This document shows positions 47,699 through 58,183 of a stretch of DNA of 64,000 nt, in pieces. Positions within the stretch are counted from its first letter, which is position 1; the number at the start of each line of letters is the position of its first letter. The notes beneath the pieces are model-generated. The model was not told where the DNA came from, made no database searches, and was given only the letters and a program-made list of their open reading frames with translations. A program made the position numbers and the translations under genes. The stretch is from Staphylococcus americanisciuri (GTDB lineage Bacteria; Bacillota; Bacilli; Staphylococcales; Staphylococcaceae). The DNA lies in NCBI RefSeq assembly GCF_024814435.1, contig NZ_JANUXY010000002.1, forward strand, positions 62,001 to 126,000, given 5' to 3'.

Positions 47699-48541
47699 AT
47701 GAAAAAATTAATTACTGTACTATTAGCTGCATTATTTTTACTTGCAGCATGTGGTCAAAACGCTGACAACAAAAAAGTAACGATTGGTATTGCTTCAAAT
47801 GATTCAAAAGCTTGGGAAAAAGTAAAAGAATTAGCGAAGAAAGAAAACATTGACTTAGAGATTAAACAATTCTCTGACTACAACGTCCCTAACAAGGCTT
47901 TAAGTGATGGTGACATCGATATGAATGCTTTCCAACACTTTGCTTTTTTAGATACATTTAAGAAAGAGAATAAAGGGACTGACATTACGCCTATCCGTAC
48001 CTCCGTCTTAGCACCGTTAGGCATTTACTCTGAAAAAGTGAAAGACATTAAAGATGTGAAAGATGGTGCAAAAGTCGCAATTCCAAATGACATTTCAAAC
48101 CAAGCACGTGCGTTGAAGTTACTTGAAAAAGCTGGACTCCTTGAACTCAATGATGACTTTGGACTTTCTAGCTCTATTAAAGACATCAAAAATAATCCTA
48201 AACACTTAGAGATTACTGCTGTAGATGCACAGCAAACAGCACGTGCACTATCAGACGTTGATATCTCAATTATCAATAACGGTGTTGCAACAAAAGCAGG
48301 TTTAGATGCTAAGAAAGATCCTATTTTCCTTGAAGACTCTAAAGGTGATGCGACAAAACCTTTCATCAATATCATCGCAGTTAATACAAAAGATAAAGAT
48401 AACAAAACATACCAACGCATTGCCGAACTGTATCACTCTGAAGAAGCAAGAGACGCTTTGAAAGAAGATACTAAAGATGGCGAAATCATTATCGACTTGA
48501 AACCATCAGAAATTAAAGAAATTGAAGACAGCTTAAAATAA
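47699..48541 (+). CDS. metQ: methionine-binding lipoprotein MetQ
   Basis: 280 residues. Signal peptide with lipobox LLAAC (Cys near 19). NLPA-family motifs include VTIGIASNDSK, LSDGDIDMNAFQHFAFL near 78 and AIPNDISNQARALKLLE near 130. It is the substrate-binding component delivered to MetNI in the membrane. Confidence 0.95.
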   Translation: MKKLITVLLAALFLLAACGQNADNKKVTIGIASNDSKAWEKVKELAKKENIDLEIKQFSDYNVPNKALSDGDIDMNAFQHFAFLDTFKKENKGTDITPIRTSVLAPLGIYSEKVKDIKDVKDGAKVAIPNDISNQARALKLLEKAGLLELNDDFGLSSSIKDIKNNPKHLEITAVDAQQTARALSDVDISIINNGVATKAGLDAKKDPIFLEDSKGDATKPFINIIAVNTKDKDNKTYQRIAELYHSEEARDALKEDTKDGEIIIDLKPSEIKEIEDSLK

Positions 48542-48547
48542 TCATAC

Positions 48548-48604
48548 TAAAAGCGGTAGATGTCAATACTCAAATCATTGAGGGTGACACTACCGCTTTT
48601 TTGA
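48548..48604. terminator. bidirectional terminator between metQ and ulaA
   Basis: AAAAGCGGTAG / CTACCGCTTTTTT with a second internal pairing (GTCA / TGAC), shared by the two convergent operons. Confidence 0.9.
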
Positions 48605-48611
48605 CGAACAT

Positions 48612-49970
48612 TTATTTATCTTGTGCTAACTTACTTGTTGAACGCTTTTGCAATACAACTGCTAATGCACCAACAAAAATGAGCAGTGCTGCAATTCCGA
48701 TGACACCTAAATATTTTGTAATATAGCCAACGATAATACCGACTGCTAAGAAATCTGTATCTGAGAATGTTGTTGCAGCTGAGCCTAATTCACCCATAAA
48801 CGGAATAAACAATAATGGTAAGAAAGTAATCAGTAAACCATTTAACGCTGACCCTGCAACAGCTCCTTTAATACCCCCTCGTGCATTCCCAAACACACCA
48901 GCTGTCGCACCTAAAAAGAAGTGCGGGACAACACCTGGTAGAATAACTACACCACCAAGCAAGAACATGACGAACATACCCGCAACACCTGTAATAAAGC
49001 TGACGAAGAAACCAATCAACACCGCATTTTGTGCATAAGGGAAGACAATCGGGCAGTCTAATGCTGGCTTTGTATTTGGAACGAGTTTTTCAGAAATCCC
49101 TTTAAATGCTGGTACGATTTCTGCCAAAATTAAACGAACACCCGTTAAAATAATGAAGACACCCGCGGCAAATGTTACACCTTGAATAACTGAAAAAACG
49201 ATAAAGTTTGTGCCATCACTCAACTCTGTATGTACATAGTGTGGTCCAGCAAATAATGCGGCAATGATATAAAGTACAATCATCGTTAACGAAATACTGA
49301 TTGTACTTTCACGTAAGAAGCTTAATCCTTTAGGAAACTTAATATCTTCCGTAGACTTAGATTTGCCCTCGAAAAGCTTCCCTACTTCTCCCGCAGCCCA
49401 GTAACTGAGCGTTCCAAAATGACCAATCGCAACTTGATCTGATCCTGTAATCTTTCTCATTGTTGATTGACCGAGCGCTGGTAAGACAGCCATAATCAAC
49501 CCTAGAATCAAGGAACCTAAGACGACCGTCAGAGTGCCAGTAATATTACCAACTGTAAGTAAAATGGCTAGGAATGCTGCCATATAGAATGTATGATGCC
49601 CTGTGAGAAAGATATATTTAAGGTTTGAGAACCGTGCAATCAAAATATTCACAAGCATCCCAAACATCATAATGAGTGCTGCAGTAGTGCCATATTCTTT
49701 CAATGCAATAGAGATAATCGCTTCATTGTTCGGCACAACTCCTTGAACGCCAAATGCCTCTTGGAACATTTGACCGAACGGCTCGAGTGAACTCGTCACA
49801 ACACCTGCACCCGCACTTAATACAAGGAACCCTAAGATTGTTTTAATCGTCCCTGATGTAATATCTGCGACAGACTTTTTCTGAACTACTAACCCAATCA
49901 GCGCGATTAAAGCAACGAGAATTGCTGGCTGACTAAAAACATCGACAAAAAATTCTAATACTGCATTCAT
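48612..49970 (-). CDS. ulaA: PTS ascorbate-type transporter subunit IIC
   Basis: 452 residues with about eleven hydrophobic segments, the size of UlaA/SgaT. It forms the membrane channel of the L-ascorbate PTS. Motifs such as GHHTFYMAAFLA near residue 117 and the FGNARGGIKGAVAGS stretch near 370 fit. With the IIB and IIA genes upstream it forms a phosphotransferase system. No lactonase or decarboxylase genes follow, so the true substrate could be another sugar acid. Confidence 0.9.
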   Translation of the reverse strand: MNAVLEFFVDVFSQPAILVALIALIGLVVQKKSVADITSGTIKTILGFLVLSAGAGVVTSSLEPFGQMFQEAFGVQGVVPNNEAIISIALKEYGTTAALIMMFGMLVNILIARFSNLKYIFLTGHHTFYMAAFLAILLTVGNITGTLTVVLGSLILGLIMAVLPALGQSTMRKITGSDQVAIGHFGTLSYWAAGEVGKLFEGKSKSTEDIKFPKGLSFLRESTISISLTMIVLYIIAALFAGPHYVHTELSDGTNFIVFSVIQGVTFAAGVFIILTGVRLILAEIVPAFKGISEKLVPNTKPALDCPIVFPYAQNAVLIGFFVSFITGVAGMFVMFLLGGVVILPGVVPHFFLGATAGVFGNARGGIKGAVAGSALNGLLITFLPLLFIPFMGELGSAATTFSDTDFLAVGIIVGYITKYLGVIGIAALLIFVGALAVVLQKRSTSKLAQDK

Positions 49971-49989
49971 AGCGTCAACTCCTTTTTGT

Positions 49990-50274
49990 TTATAATTGAT
50001 TCATTGCTTTAAGTTGAGCTTCTAACTTCTCTTGCAATTCTACTTTGTCCAAAATATTATCTAGTACAATGACGTCACCGAGGCGTTGTGCATTTTCTTC
50101 TAAATCACGACCACAAATAAATAGATCTGCCATTTCAGGGCTTGCGGTCATAATGTCACTATGTGCCACCTCAATATCTGCAGGTGCTTGTAGTTGTTTT
50201 AAAGCTTCCTGTACATTCATCTCAACCATAAAGCTACTCCCTAAACCGTGTCCGCATACAACTAAAATTTTCAT
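49990..50274 (-). CDS. ulaB: PTS ascorbate-type subunit IIB
   Basis: 94 residues with the phosphorylated cysteine in KILVVCGHGLGSS (Cys7 or nearby) and the lactose/galactitol IIB-like fold. It accepts phosphate from UlaC and passes it to the sugar during transport. It is two bases downstream of the IIA gene. Confidence 0.92.
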   Translation of the reverse strand: MKILVVCGHGLGSSFMVEMNVQEALKQLQAPADIEVAHSDIMTASPEMADLFICGRDLEENAQRLGDVIVLDNILDKVELQEKLEAQLKAMNQL

Positions 50275-50275
50275 A

Positions 50276-50716
50276 TTAATTTCGCTCCTCTAATAATGTT
50301 TTAATTGCTTCCTTACTTTTCGCAGCCATGAGTGCTTCTACAATCTTTGTATCGCTCAATCGCATGGCCAAGTTTCTCAGTATTTCTAAATGTGCTGCTT
50401 CATCCACCGCACTTAATACAAAAATCAGTGTCGCATAACGACCTGTTTCTGAAAAATTGATATGTTCATCTAACTTCAACAAACTCAATCCTACTTGATA
50501 AACATCTTCACTCGGTCTTGCATGTGCAATCGCAATTTCTGGTGCAATAACAATATATGGTCCCATTTCATGCACACTGTTAATCATTGCGTCAATATAT
50601 GTTTGCTCAAAATAACCCGCTTCATATAACGGTTGTGACGCAATGCGAATAGCAGATTCCCAATCATCCACACTTTCTTTCAATTGAATATGTGACGCTT
50701 GAATCAATTCTGACAT
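50276..50716 (-). CDS. ulaC: PTS ascorbate-type subunit IIA
   Basis: 146 residues. A mannitol/fructose-type IIA domain with the active histidine in IAIAHARPSEDV near residue 66. It receives phosphate from HPr. It begins immediately after the regulator stop, so the whole operon is regulator-IIA-IIB-IIC. Confidence 0.92.
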   Translation of the reverse strand: MSELIQASHIQLKESVDDWESAIRIASQPLYEAGYFEQTYIDAMINSVHEMGPYIVIAPEIAIAHARPSEDVYQVGLSLLKLDEHINFSETGRYATLIFVLSAVDEAAHLEILRNLAMRLSDTKIVEALMAAKSKEAIKTLLEERN

Positions 50717-52669
50717 TTATGCATCTTCCTCCTGACTAAGACTAACATTCTGTATACTTTGAATAATCGCTGTCCGATCACCTTCCAACAAATGCTGCCG
50801 ATCTGTTTCATTCATAATAAGCTGACTTAACTGACCGAGCGCATTCAGATGGACATGTGGGTTACTCGTCGCCAATACAATGACCACTTTTACCGGATCA
50901 AATCGCTCGTGGTTGAATACAACACCTTCTTGATAATGAACGAGTGCCATACTGACAGGCACTTGAACATATTCAAAGTGTGCATGCATCAATGCGATAT
51001 GCGGACTGATAACCATATACGGACCAAAACGATTCAATTGCGTGAGAATATCTTGTGCATATTGCTCATCAACATGCCCTGATGCTACTAACAGTCCTAC
51101 ACTCTGGTGAATAGCAGCCGTTCGATTTTCCGCAAATTGACCTGTAAGTACATGACGTTCTAGCAAAACATCTTTTAGCGTGGGACCTACTAGTTGATGA
51201 TGTGCTACTGTTGTTTCACGATGTGCATTTATCATCTGATTAATCTGTGCACGATCAGCTTTATTTAAAAATGGTGTTACAGTCATCACTGGTACTGAAA
51301 ATCGATCAACAGACACCGTCGAAATAATATAATCAATACCTTGTGATTGGAGAAACGACTCTGAAATATCATATATTGAAAAAGCATCTACAATTTCTAA
51401 CTCTGGATAGATGTTCTGAATACGACTTTTCAATAATTGAGATGTCCCAACTCCTGAACCACACAACAAAATCACTTTAATACGCGCTGCTTTTGTAGCA
51501 TTGACACGCTCCATAGATGAAGCAAAATGAAGTGCTAAATACGCAAGCTCATCATCATTAAACACAACTTGATAGGCACTTTCTAAAATCTTCACTTGCT
51601 GTTGAATAACCGTAATTAAATCATGATAATCACGTATAATTTCTGCCTTCAACGGATTGGTATGCATCATATCAAAACGCATGCGATGTAGCGCCGGTTG
51701 CAAATGCGTCAACAAATTTGTACATAATTTGTGATCACGCACAAATGGTACACCCATCTGTGCGCTCACCTGCTGGATAAATGTTTGTATTATACATCCC
51801 AACTCATCAACATCATCTTTAACATGAAACGTTGTCCCTTTTGCACCTAACAAATGTAGCGTAATAAACGCCGCTTCCGTTTCTGGAAATGCTACATCGA
51901 ACAACGCTTCTAATTGCTCAGTCATATCTAGTGCCAACTGAAATGCCTCTGTGTTCTGCAAGCGTTGATACTCTGCGTCAGGTATTTCAAAATGAAACTG
52001 ATCACGTGCACGATGAATAGCTATAACAATATGGAAAATCAAGCCATCGATAGCTTCTTGTACAAGTTGTACTTGTTGATGACGCAATGCTGATACAACA
52101 ATTCTCCTAATGTGCTCTAACTCGTCTTGTGAAAAATTCACAATCCCTAAATGAGGGGCTGCATGCTGAAAATACGTATGTACCACATTGGCATAAGCTT
52201 CTCTCAACGCTTTTTCATTTCCTTCAATTACAAAGCCTTTATTATAGACATATTCTAAACGCAATTCATAATGAGCCAATTCACTCTGAACAGCTTTTAA
52301 ATCTTCTACAACTGTCCGTCTTGAAACATGTAACATTTCTGCAAGCATGTTTGAACTCACTGGTTGTATCGCTTCAAATAATCTCAGTAAAATATAATCT
52401 TTACGTTCCTCTTTGGAATAATGTACGACCCTAGCATCATACTCTGCCTTTTGTATTACTGCTGAATCATTAATCATAATACCGAGGTGTTTATTTCTAA
52501 CAACTTCTAATTGGTATTGTTCTTGAAACGATTCAATATATGCCAAATCATATTGAATGGTTCTCTCTGATACGTGAAACTGATCGGCCAATTCTACAAT
52601 CGTAACAAACCTTTGTCGCGAAGAAAGATACGTGACAATCTGTCTTTGACGATCACTCAACACATGCAT
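50717..52669 (-). CDS. PRD-containing transcriptional activator/antiterminator (BglG/MtlR type)
   Basis: About 650 residues from the ATG at 52669 (GGGAGG six bases before); a longer frame to 52705 begins in the cre site. The order is an N-terminal HTH (residues 1-60), two PTS regulation domains (about 170-390), a IIB-like domain with LLCGSGVGTSQLLKSR near 405, and a IIA-like domain with PYMVISPHIALMHAH near 565. Phosphorylation of these domains tells the protein whether the sugar is present. It most likely activates its own ula operon. Confidence 0.9.
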   Translation of the reverse strand: MHVLSDRQRQIVTYLSSRQRFVTIVELADQFHVSERTIQYDLAYIESFQEQYQLEVVRNKHLGIMINDSAVIQKAEYDARVVHYSKEERKDYILLRLFEAIQPVSSNMLAEMLHVSRRTVVEDLKAVQSELAHYELRLEYVYNKGFVIEGNEKALREAYANVVHTYFQHAAPHLGIVNFSQDELEHIRRIVVSALRHQQVQLVQEAIDGLIFHIVIAIHRARDQFHFEIPDAEYQRLQNTEAFQLALDMTEQLEALFDVAFPETEAAFITLHLLGAKGTTFHVKDDVDELGCIIQTFIQQVSAQMGVPFVRDHKLCTNLLTHLQPALHRMRFDMMHTNPLKAEIIRDYHDLITVIQQQVKILESAYQVVFNDDELAYLALHFASSMERVNATKAARIKVILLCGSGVGTSQLLKSRIQNIYPELEIVDAFSIYDISESFLQSQGIDYIISTVSVDRFSVPVMTVTPFLNKADRAQINQMINAHRETTVAHHQLVGPTLKDVLLERHVLTGQFAENRTAAIHQSVGLLVASGHVDEQYAQDILTQLNRFGPYMVISPHIALMHAHFEYVQVPVSMALVHYQEGVVFNHERFDPVKVVIVLATSNPHVHLNALGQLSQLIMNETDRQHLLEGDRTAIIQSIQNVSLSQEEDA

Positions 52670-52686
52670 TACCTCCCTATAATTAT

Positions 52687-52700
52687 TGTAAGCGTTTACC
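52687..52700 (-). promoter_or_regulatory. cre site for CcpA
   Basis: TGTAAGCGTTTACC matches the catabolite-responsive element consensus TGWAARCGYTWNCW fully, just upstream of the PTS regulator start. Confidence 0.85.
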
Positions 52701-52857
52701 GTCATTTGTGGATGTGCAATCTATTTCGCCTAACAATCCGAAACTTTTCACAGCCACTTTAGTATGTATATATATAATACTGATAACTTTGTTTTGTTAG
52801 ATAAAAATAATATAAAAATCAATTAAATTTGTTTACAATGACAATGAGGGGTGACCT

Positions 52858-55158
52858 ATGAAAAATTTATACACTATTGAACTTGACCATCCGAACGATG
52901 AACAAATCAAATTAAATGATGGCTTAAAAATTATTTTGGTATTAAAGGGCACAATCCAGATATTGAAAAACCAAGAAAAACAATCCTATAAAGCTGGTGA
53001 GTTATTCTTAATCAATCATAGAGAAACGTATCGATTCGTACCAAATGAAGGCGTACTATATATTGCTATCCAATTCAAGGTGCATTATTTACAAAATTAT
53101 ATATATGATGCTGCACATAAATATTTCGTATTGGAAAAAGAAACTTTACAAGAAGTCATTTACAAACAAATGGTAAATGCGATTGCCAATATTGGTATTG
53201 TTCATATTCGACAAGGTGCATTCCACCGCCTATATATTGAACAAAAACTCATGGATTTAATGTTTATTTTGGTACGCTACTTGTCAACTAAACAGCCACT
53301 TCATCATCAAGAGAACGCACAAGATCAACGCTTAGAAACTGTATGTCGCTATATTGAAACACATTATGCCGAGCCGATTACATTGAATACCGTTGCAGAG
53401 ATGATCCACTTAAGTCCCTCCTATTTATCTAAGTTGTTCACCAAACAAATGGGCACTGGCTTCAATCACTACATCAATTATATCCGCTTAGAGCATTGTA
53501 AAGCAGACCTTATTAACACCAACGAACCCATTACGCATATTGCTTATAAACATGGTTTCACGAGCTCAAATATGCTCTTAAAATATTTTAAGCAAGACAC
53601 ACAACTTACACCGACAGCGTACCGAAATCATTATCAACACGACACCTCAGACCCATCACTGACAACAAATGAAAAAATATCTCAACATACCTATTTATAT
53701 TATTTATCGTTATTCATCAACGCGAATATGGATACTGTCATTCAATCACCCGATGCACAAAAAGTCATTGACGTGGCTTTAACTGATCAAATGAAACAGC
53801 TATCACATTATGACCACGTAATACAAATAGGCAACCTAGATACTTTACTTGTTCAACGCTTCAGAAAACAATTAATTGAAGTAAAAAATGTGCTTGGTTT
53901 AGGTCATGTGTTAACGAAAGATCCCATACAAACACGTCGACTTATTAGTGAATCTATTGAAAGCGATGAAGCCATTCCAAATGTACATCCTTATATGAAA
54001 ATAGATGAATGTCTCAACTTTTTATTAGCATATGATATCGGCTTAGGCATGGAAATTCATCCACCACAATCACAGGCAAATTTCCAACAATATTGCAGAG
54101 ATTTATCACGATTATTAGAACACATGTACAATGTTGTATCGGATAGCAAACAACTTAAGTTAGTCGTTTATTTAAACTGCCTTGATAGTGCAAGATTTGA
54201 AAAAGTTATCACATTATTTAGGTATTATTTCGCTGATACAACGGTTGTACTCAACGTCAATATTAACCATACAGAAAAAGCAAACCTTGCTCAGTCGTTA
54301 TTGCATATGCATAGACAACACATTAATGCGATTGCTTTTGATGCGAATCAAAACGACATCGTTGACTTTGCCTCTATAGAGAACAATCAATACAATCAAG
54401 CAAAAAAACATATCACATTACAACTGAAGAAGCTTATGAATTGGCTTTCATTAAATCATGATGCGCCCCTGCCATTTATATTATTAAATTGGAATACCTT
54501 GACAGGAGACACTAACTTAACAAACGGAGAGTACTTTAGAGCGGGGATTATTTTTGAACAACTCATCGAAATGAATCAACAAGTCAAAACGATTGGTTAC
54601 TGGCTAAACTATGAAATTCATCAGCAATACAATCACACTGATGCTGTCACTCAACTCAATGGCATTGACCTATATCACCAATTCGATGGCAAACGCCCTG
54701 CTTTCTTTGCCAGTATGTTTTTCAATAGATTATTCAAACGCATACTGTATCACAATGACAATTGCATCATTCTAGGTACACACCATCATTTTCAAGTCGT
54801 TATTTGGGATGCCGAGCACTATAATCCATACTTTACGTTGGATACACACCTAAGCATCCATAGTCACAAAGAATATCAACTCAATATAGACGGTGTTATG
54901 CCTGGAAAGTATAAGATTAAACACCTCATACTAGATAAAAATCATGGTGCACTTTATAAAGTTTGGCAACAGTATAATACACAGCATGGTATGGATGAAG
55001 AAACCATCGCATACGTGAATCGAATCTCTTATCCAAAGTTAGATATTAGCGAAGTAGAAGTTCTACAAAAATTAACATATCATCTAAAATTACTCACAAA
55101 TGCTGTCCATATTATTGAATTCAAGAAATATATTAACCCAGATAGGGCAACTAACTAA
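52858..55158 (+). CDS. rsp: Rsp-like AraC/XylS-family regulator
   Basis: 766 residues, somewhat longer than S. aureus Rsp (about 700). An N-terminal cupin-like sensing domain (residues 10-110) precedes two AraC HTH motifs at about 165-265 (TVAEMIHLSPSYLSKLF, then ITHIAYKHGFTSSNMLLKYFK). The long C-terminal part (290-766) looks like the GH39-type barrel found in Rsp and Rbf. Rsp represses surface proteins and controls agr and toxin genes in S. aureus. AGGGGTG precedes the ATG. The symbol is by family resemblance; the target genes here may differ. Confidence 0.7.
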   Translation: MKNLYTIELDHPNDEQIKLNDGLKIILVLKGTIQILKNQEKQSYKAGELFLINHRETYRFVPNEGVLYIAIQFKVHYLQNYIYDAAHKYFVLEKETLQEVIYKQMVNAIANIGIVHIRQGAFHRLYIEQKLMDLMFILVRYLSTKQPLHHQENAQDQRLETVCRYIETHYAEPITLNTVAEMIHLSPSYLSKLFTKQMGTGFNHYINYIRLEHCKADLINTNEPITHIAYKHGFTSSNMLLKYFKQDTQLTPTAYRNHYQHDTSDPSLTTNEKISQHTYLYYLSLFINANMDTVIQSPDAQKVIDVALTDQMKQLSHYDHVIQIGNLDTLLVQRFRKQLIEVKNVLGLGHVLTKDPIQTRRLISESIESDEAIPNVHPYMKIDECLNFLLAYDIGLGMEIHPPQSQANFQQYCRDLSRLLEHMYNVVSDSKQLKLVVYLNCLDSARFEKVITLFRYYFADTTVVLNVNINHTEKANLAQSLLHMHRQHINAIAFDANQNDIVDFASIENNQYNQAKKHITLQLKKLMNWLSLNHDAPLPFILLNWNTLTGDTNLTNGEYFRAGIIFEQLIEMNQQVKTIGYWLNYEIHQQYNHTDAVTQLNGIDLYHQFDGKRPAFFASMFFNRLFKRILYHNDNCIILGTHHHFQVVIWDAEHYNPYFTLDTHLSIHSHKEYQLNIDGVMPGKYKIKHLILDKNHGALYKVWQQYNTQHGMDEETIAYVNRISYPKLDISEVEVLQKLTYHLKLLTNAVHIIEFKKYINPDRATN

Positions 55159-55354
55159 ATTTATTAACAGTCATACACTTTATGACAAAAATGGATATAA
55201 CAATTTTGTCCTCATGCGTTTTTTATTCTCTTAAGTAAGAAATAAAATATCAAAATAATAAAAATAAGGTATTGAAGAAATGCATCCTACATTAAAGTAA
55301 GAGTTGTAAAAAAACAAGTCAACTTACTTAAACAAGGCTTAGGAGGAACAAAAC

Positions 55355-56746
55355 ATGGTTCAACAGCACAATGATCAAACGTATCGCGGGGGAAATAAGT
55401 TAATATTAGGTATTGTCCTCGGGGTTATTACATTTTGGTTATTCGCACAATCACTATTGAATGTTGTACCTACTTTACAAAATACATTCAATAGTAACAT
55501 AGGTACAATTAGTACTGCCGTAAGCATCACCGCACTCTTTTCAGGGATGTTCATCGTAGGTGCAGGTAGTTTAGCAGACAGAATCGGACGTGTTAAAACG
55601 ACATATATCGGCTTGTGGCTCAGCATTATCGGGTCGCTACTTATCATTTCAACCAATATACCGGCGCTATTAATTTTAGGGCGTGTCATCCAAGGATTAT
55701 CTGCCGCAGCAATTATGCCGTCAACACTTGCCATTATGAAAACATACTATGAAGGTAAAGAACGTCAACGTGCCTTAAGTTACTGGTCTATCGGTTCATG
55801 GGGTGGTTCTGGATTAGCTTCATTATTCGGTGGTGTCGTTGCAACAAACTTTGGATGGCGTTGGATTTTTATTATCTCAATCATTATTGCTATTCTTTCA
55901 ATGGTGTTAATCAAAGGCACACCAGAAACAAAATCTATCAGCAATGTTAAATTAAAATTTGATATTCCAGGGCTTATACTACTTGTTATCATGATGTTAA
56001 GCATCAATATCATCATCACACAAAGTGGTACATTCGGATTTATGTCACCATTAATTCTAGGATTAATCGCAGTTTTTATCATCGCAACATTTATATTTAT
56101 TAAAGTAGAGAAAAGACATGTTAACCCATTAATTGACTTTAAACTTTTCCAATCAAAGCCATATACTGGTGCTACATTATCCAACTTCTTATTAAATGGC
56201 GTTGCAGGGGTGTTACTTGTCGCAAATACATTTGTTCAACAAGGATTAGGCTTTAATGAATCTCAAACTGGATGGCTCTCTATCACATATCTGTTCGCTG
56301 TCTTAATGATGATTCGTGTCGGCGAGAAAATTTTGCAAAAAGTCGGTGCCAAAAAACCAATGTTACTTGGTACGTTTATCAACATGTGCGGTATTATATT
56401 GATTTCACTCACATTCTTACCGAGTACGCTTTACGTTATCGTATGTATTATTGGCTACCTGCTCTACGGCTTAGGCTTAGGTTTCTATGCAACACCTTCA
56501 ACAGATATGGCAATCTCAAATTCACCGGAAGATAAAGTTGGTGCTGCTTCAGGAGTCTACAAAATGGCATCATCATTGGGTGGTGCATTCGGTATCGCAT
56601 TATCAGGTGCCTTATACGGTGCTGTAGCCAATGCAACGAATGTACAAGTCGGCGCAATGGCTGGTCTTGGACTCAACGTAGTAATGGCATTGTTATCATT
56701 AATCATTATTATGATTACCGTACCAGCATTCAAAAAAGCCGCATAA
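55355..56746 (+). CDS. NorB-like MFS multidrug efflux transporter (copy 1)
   Basis: 463 residues with 14 hydrophobic segments, DHA2 family, the same length as S. aureus NorB. Motif A-like GSLADRIGRVKT (near residue 70) and the motif-C-like GLSAAAIMPSTLAI stretch are present, and the sequence around SITALFSGMFIVGAG is very like NorB. It would export fluoroquinolones or other drugs with protons. It is about three quarters identical to the inverted paralogue at 58184 by eye, and is followed by an M20 hydrolase. Confidence 0.85.
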   Translation: MVQQHNDQTYRGGNKLILGIVLGVITFWLFAQSLLNVVPTLQNTFNSNIGTISTAVSITALFSGMFIVGAGSLADRIGRVKTTYIGLWLSIIGSLLIISTNIPALLILGRVIQGLSAAAIMPSTLAIMKTYYEGKERQRALSYWSIGSWGGSGLASLFGGVVATNFGWRWIFIISIIIAILSMVLIKGTPETKSISNVKLKFDIPGLILLVIMMLSINIIITQSGTFGFMSPLILGLIAVFIIATFIFIKVEKRHVNPLIDFKLFQSKPYTGATLSNFLLNGVAGVLLVANTFVQQGLGFNESQTGWLSITYLFAVLMMIRVGEKILQKVGAKKPMLLGTFINMCGIILISLTFLPSTLYVIVCIIGYLLYGLGLGFYATPSTDMAISNSPEDKVGAASGVYKMASSLGGAFGIALSGALYGAVANATNVQVGAMAGLGLNVVMALLSLIIIMITVPAFKKAA

Positions 56747-56762
56747 AAAGGAGGATATTTCA

Positions 56763-57938
56763 TTGTTACAAACACTTATTAATACTTTAAAAAACAAAGA
56801 ATCTCGTATGATCGATATCCGTCGTCATTTGCATCAACATCCAGAATTATCATTCCACGAGAAAGAAACACCGAAATATATTGCGAATTTTTACCGTGAT
56901 AAAGATTGTACAGTAGAAACAGATATCGGACCTAATGGTTTGAAAGTAACCATCGACAGTGGCAACCCTGGCAAAACGATTGCTATTCGTGCAGACTTTG
57001 ACGCTTTGCCAATTAAAGAAGATACAGGCTTGCCTTTCGCCTCTGTAAATGAAGGTGTTATGCATGCTTGTGGACATGATGCACATACTGCTTATATGCT
57101 CATCTTGGCTGAAACTTTGATTGAAATGAAAGATCAATTCAATGGTAAAGTAGTTATTATTCATCAACCAGCCGAAGAGGTTCCACCTGGTGGCGCACAA
57201 GCGATGATTAAAGATGGTGTGCTAGATGGTGTCGATCACGTATTAGGTGTCCATGTTATGAGTCATATGCCTGTTGGAAACATTTATTATCGTGAAGGCA
57301 ATGTCCAAACAGGACGTGACTTCTTTAACTTGAAAATCCAAGGTAAAGGCGGTCATGGTTCGTCACCACATACTGCCAATGACACGATTGTTGCAGGATC
57401 TTATTTTGTCACAGCCCTCCAAACAGTGGTTTCAAGACGTTTAAATCCTTTCGAAACAGGTGTGGTTACAATCGGTTCATTTGATGGTAAAGGACAATTT
57501 AACATTATTCAAGACAGTGTTGAAATTGCAGGCGATGTACGCGCTTTGACAGACGCAACAAAACAAACAATCAAAAAAGAAATCACACGTCTCTCTAATG
57601 GTCTTGAAGCGATGTTTGGTGTTACTTGTGACTTAGACTATAATGATGACTATCCAGCACTTTACAACGATCCAGCATTCACACAATTCGTTGTTTCATC
57701 GATTGAAAATGCTGAAACAGATGCTATTCAAGGTATTGAGCGCTGTGAGCCTCAGCCACCATCTGAAGACTTCGCTTATTATGCTAAAGAAATACCAAGT
57801 ACCTTTATCTATGCAGGCGCAGCACCTGAAAATGGTGAAGTCTACCCACATCATCATCCAAAATTTGATATTAGTGAAAAATCGTTACGCGTCGCAGCTG
57901 AAGCTGTTGGTATTACTGTGCTAAGTTATTTAGCATAA
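56763..57938 (+). CDS. M20-family amidohydrolase (aminoacylase/hippurate hydrolase type)
   Basis: 391 residues from a TTG with AAGGAGG eight bases before. The metal ligands are visible: HACGHDAHTAYM (near residue 100), HQPAEEVPPGGA near 135, and GVHVMSHMP. Enzymes of this subfamily cleave N-acyl amino acids or N-acetyl-cysteine/diaminopimelate. It lies in one unit with the first NorB-like gene (16-base gap), suggesting import or export of its substrates by that pump, or just co-transcription. The exact substrate is unknown. Confidence 0.85.
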   Translation: MLQTLINTLKNKESRMIDIRRHLHQHPELSFHEKETPKYIANFYRDKDCTVETDIGPNGLKVTIDSGNPGKTIAIRADFDALPIKEDTGLPFASVNEGVMHACGHDAHTAYMLILAETLIEMKDQFNGKVVIIHQPAEEVPPGGAQAMIKDGVLDGVDHVLGVHVMSHMPVGNIYYREGNVQTGRDFFNLKIQGKGGHGSSPHTANDTIVAGSYFVTALQTVVSRRLNPFETGVVTIGSFDGKGQFNIIQDSVEIAGDVRALTDATKQTIKKEITRLSNGLEAMFGVTCDLDYNDDYPALYNDPAFTQFVVSSIENAETDAIQGIERCEPQPPSEDFAYYAKEIPSTFIYAGAAPENGEVYPHHHPKFDISEKSLRVAAEAVGITVLSYLA

Positions 57939-58129
57939 AAATCATACTTTGGGATTAAATGAGGACAAGCTTTCAAACATAAGCATACTATTCTTCTCCC
58001 ATTAGCGCCCGACTTAGTTCTTATTCTATATATCACAAATACTCTCAATTTTGTTTGTAATCTTACACTCTATTCTATAAGACCTTCCTCATCAAGAAAT
58101 CAACTACGATCGGACGCATACATTAGAAT

Positions 58130-58173
58130 CCCCCTATTTCTAAAATGTTAATTAGAGATAGGGGGATTCTTTA
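58130..58173. terminator. bidirectional terminator between M20 gene and second NorB-like gene
   Basis: AGAATCCCCCTATTTC / GAGATAGGGGGATTCT forms a strong hairpin with T-rich flanks between convergent genes. Confidence 0.88.
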
Positions 58174-58183
58174 TTTACAACTT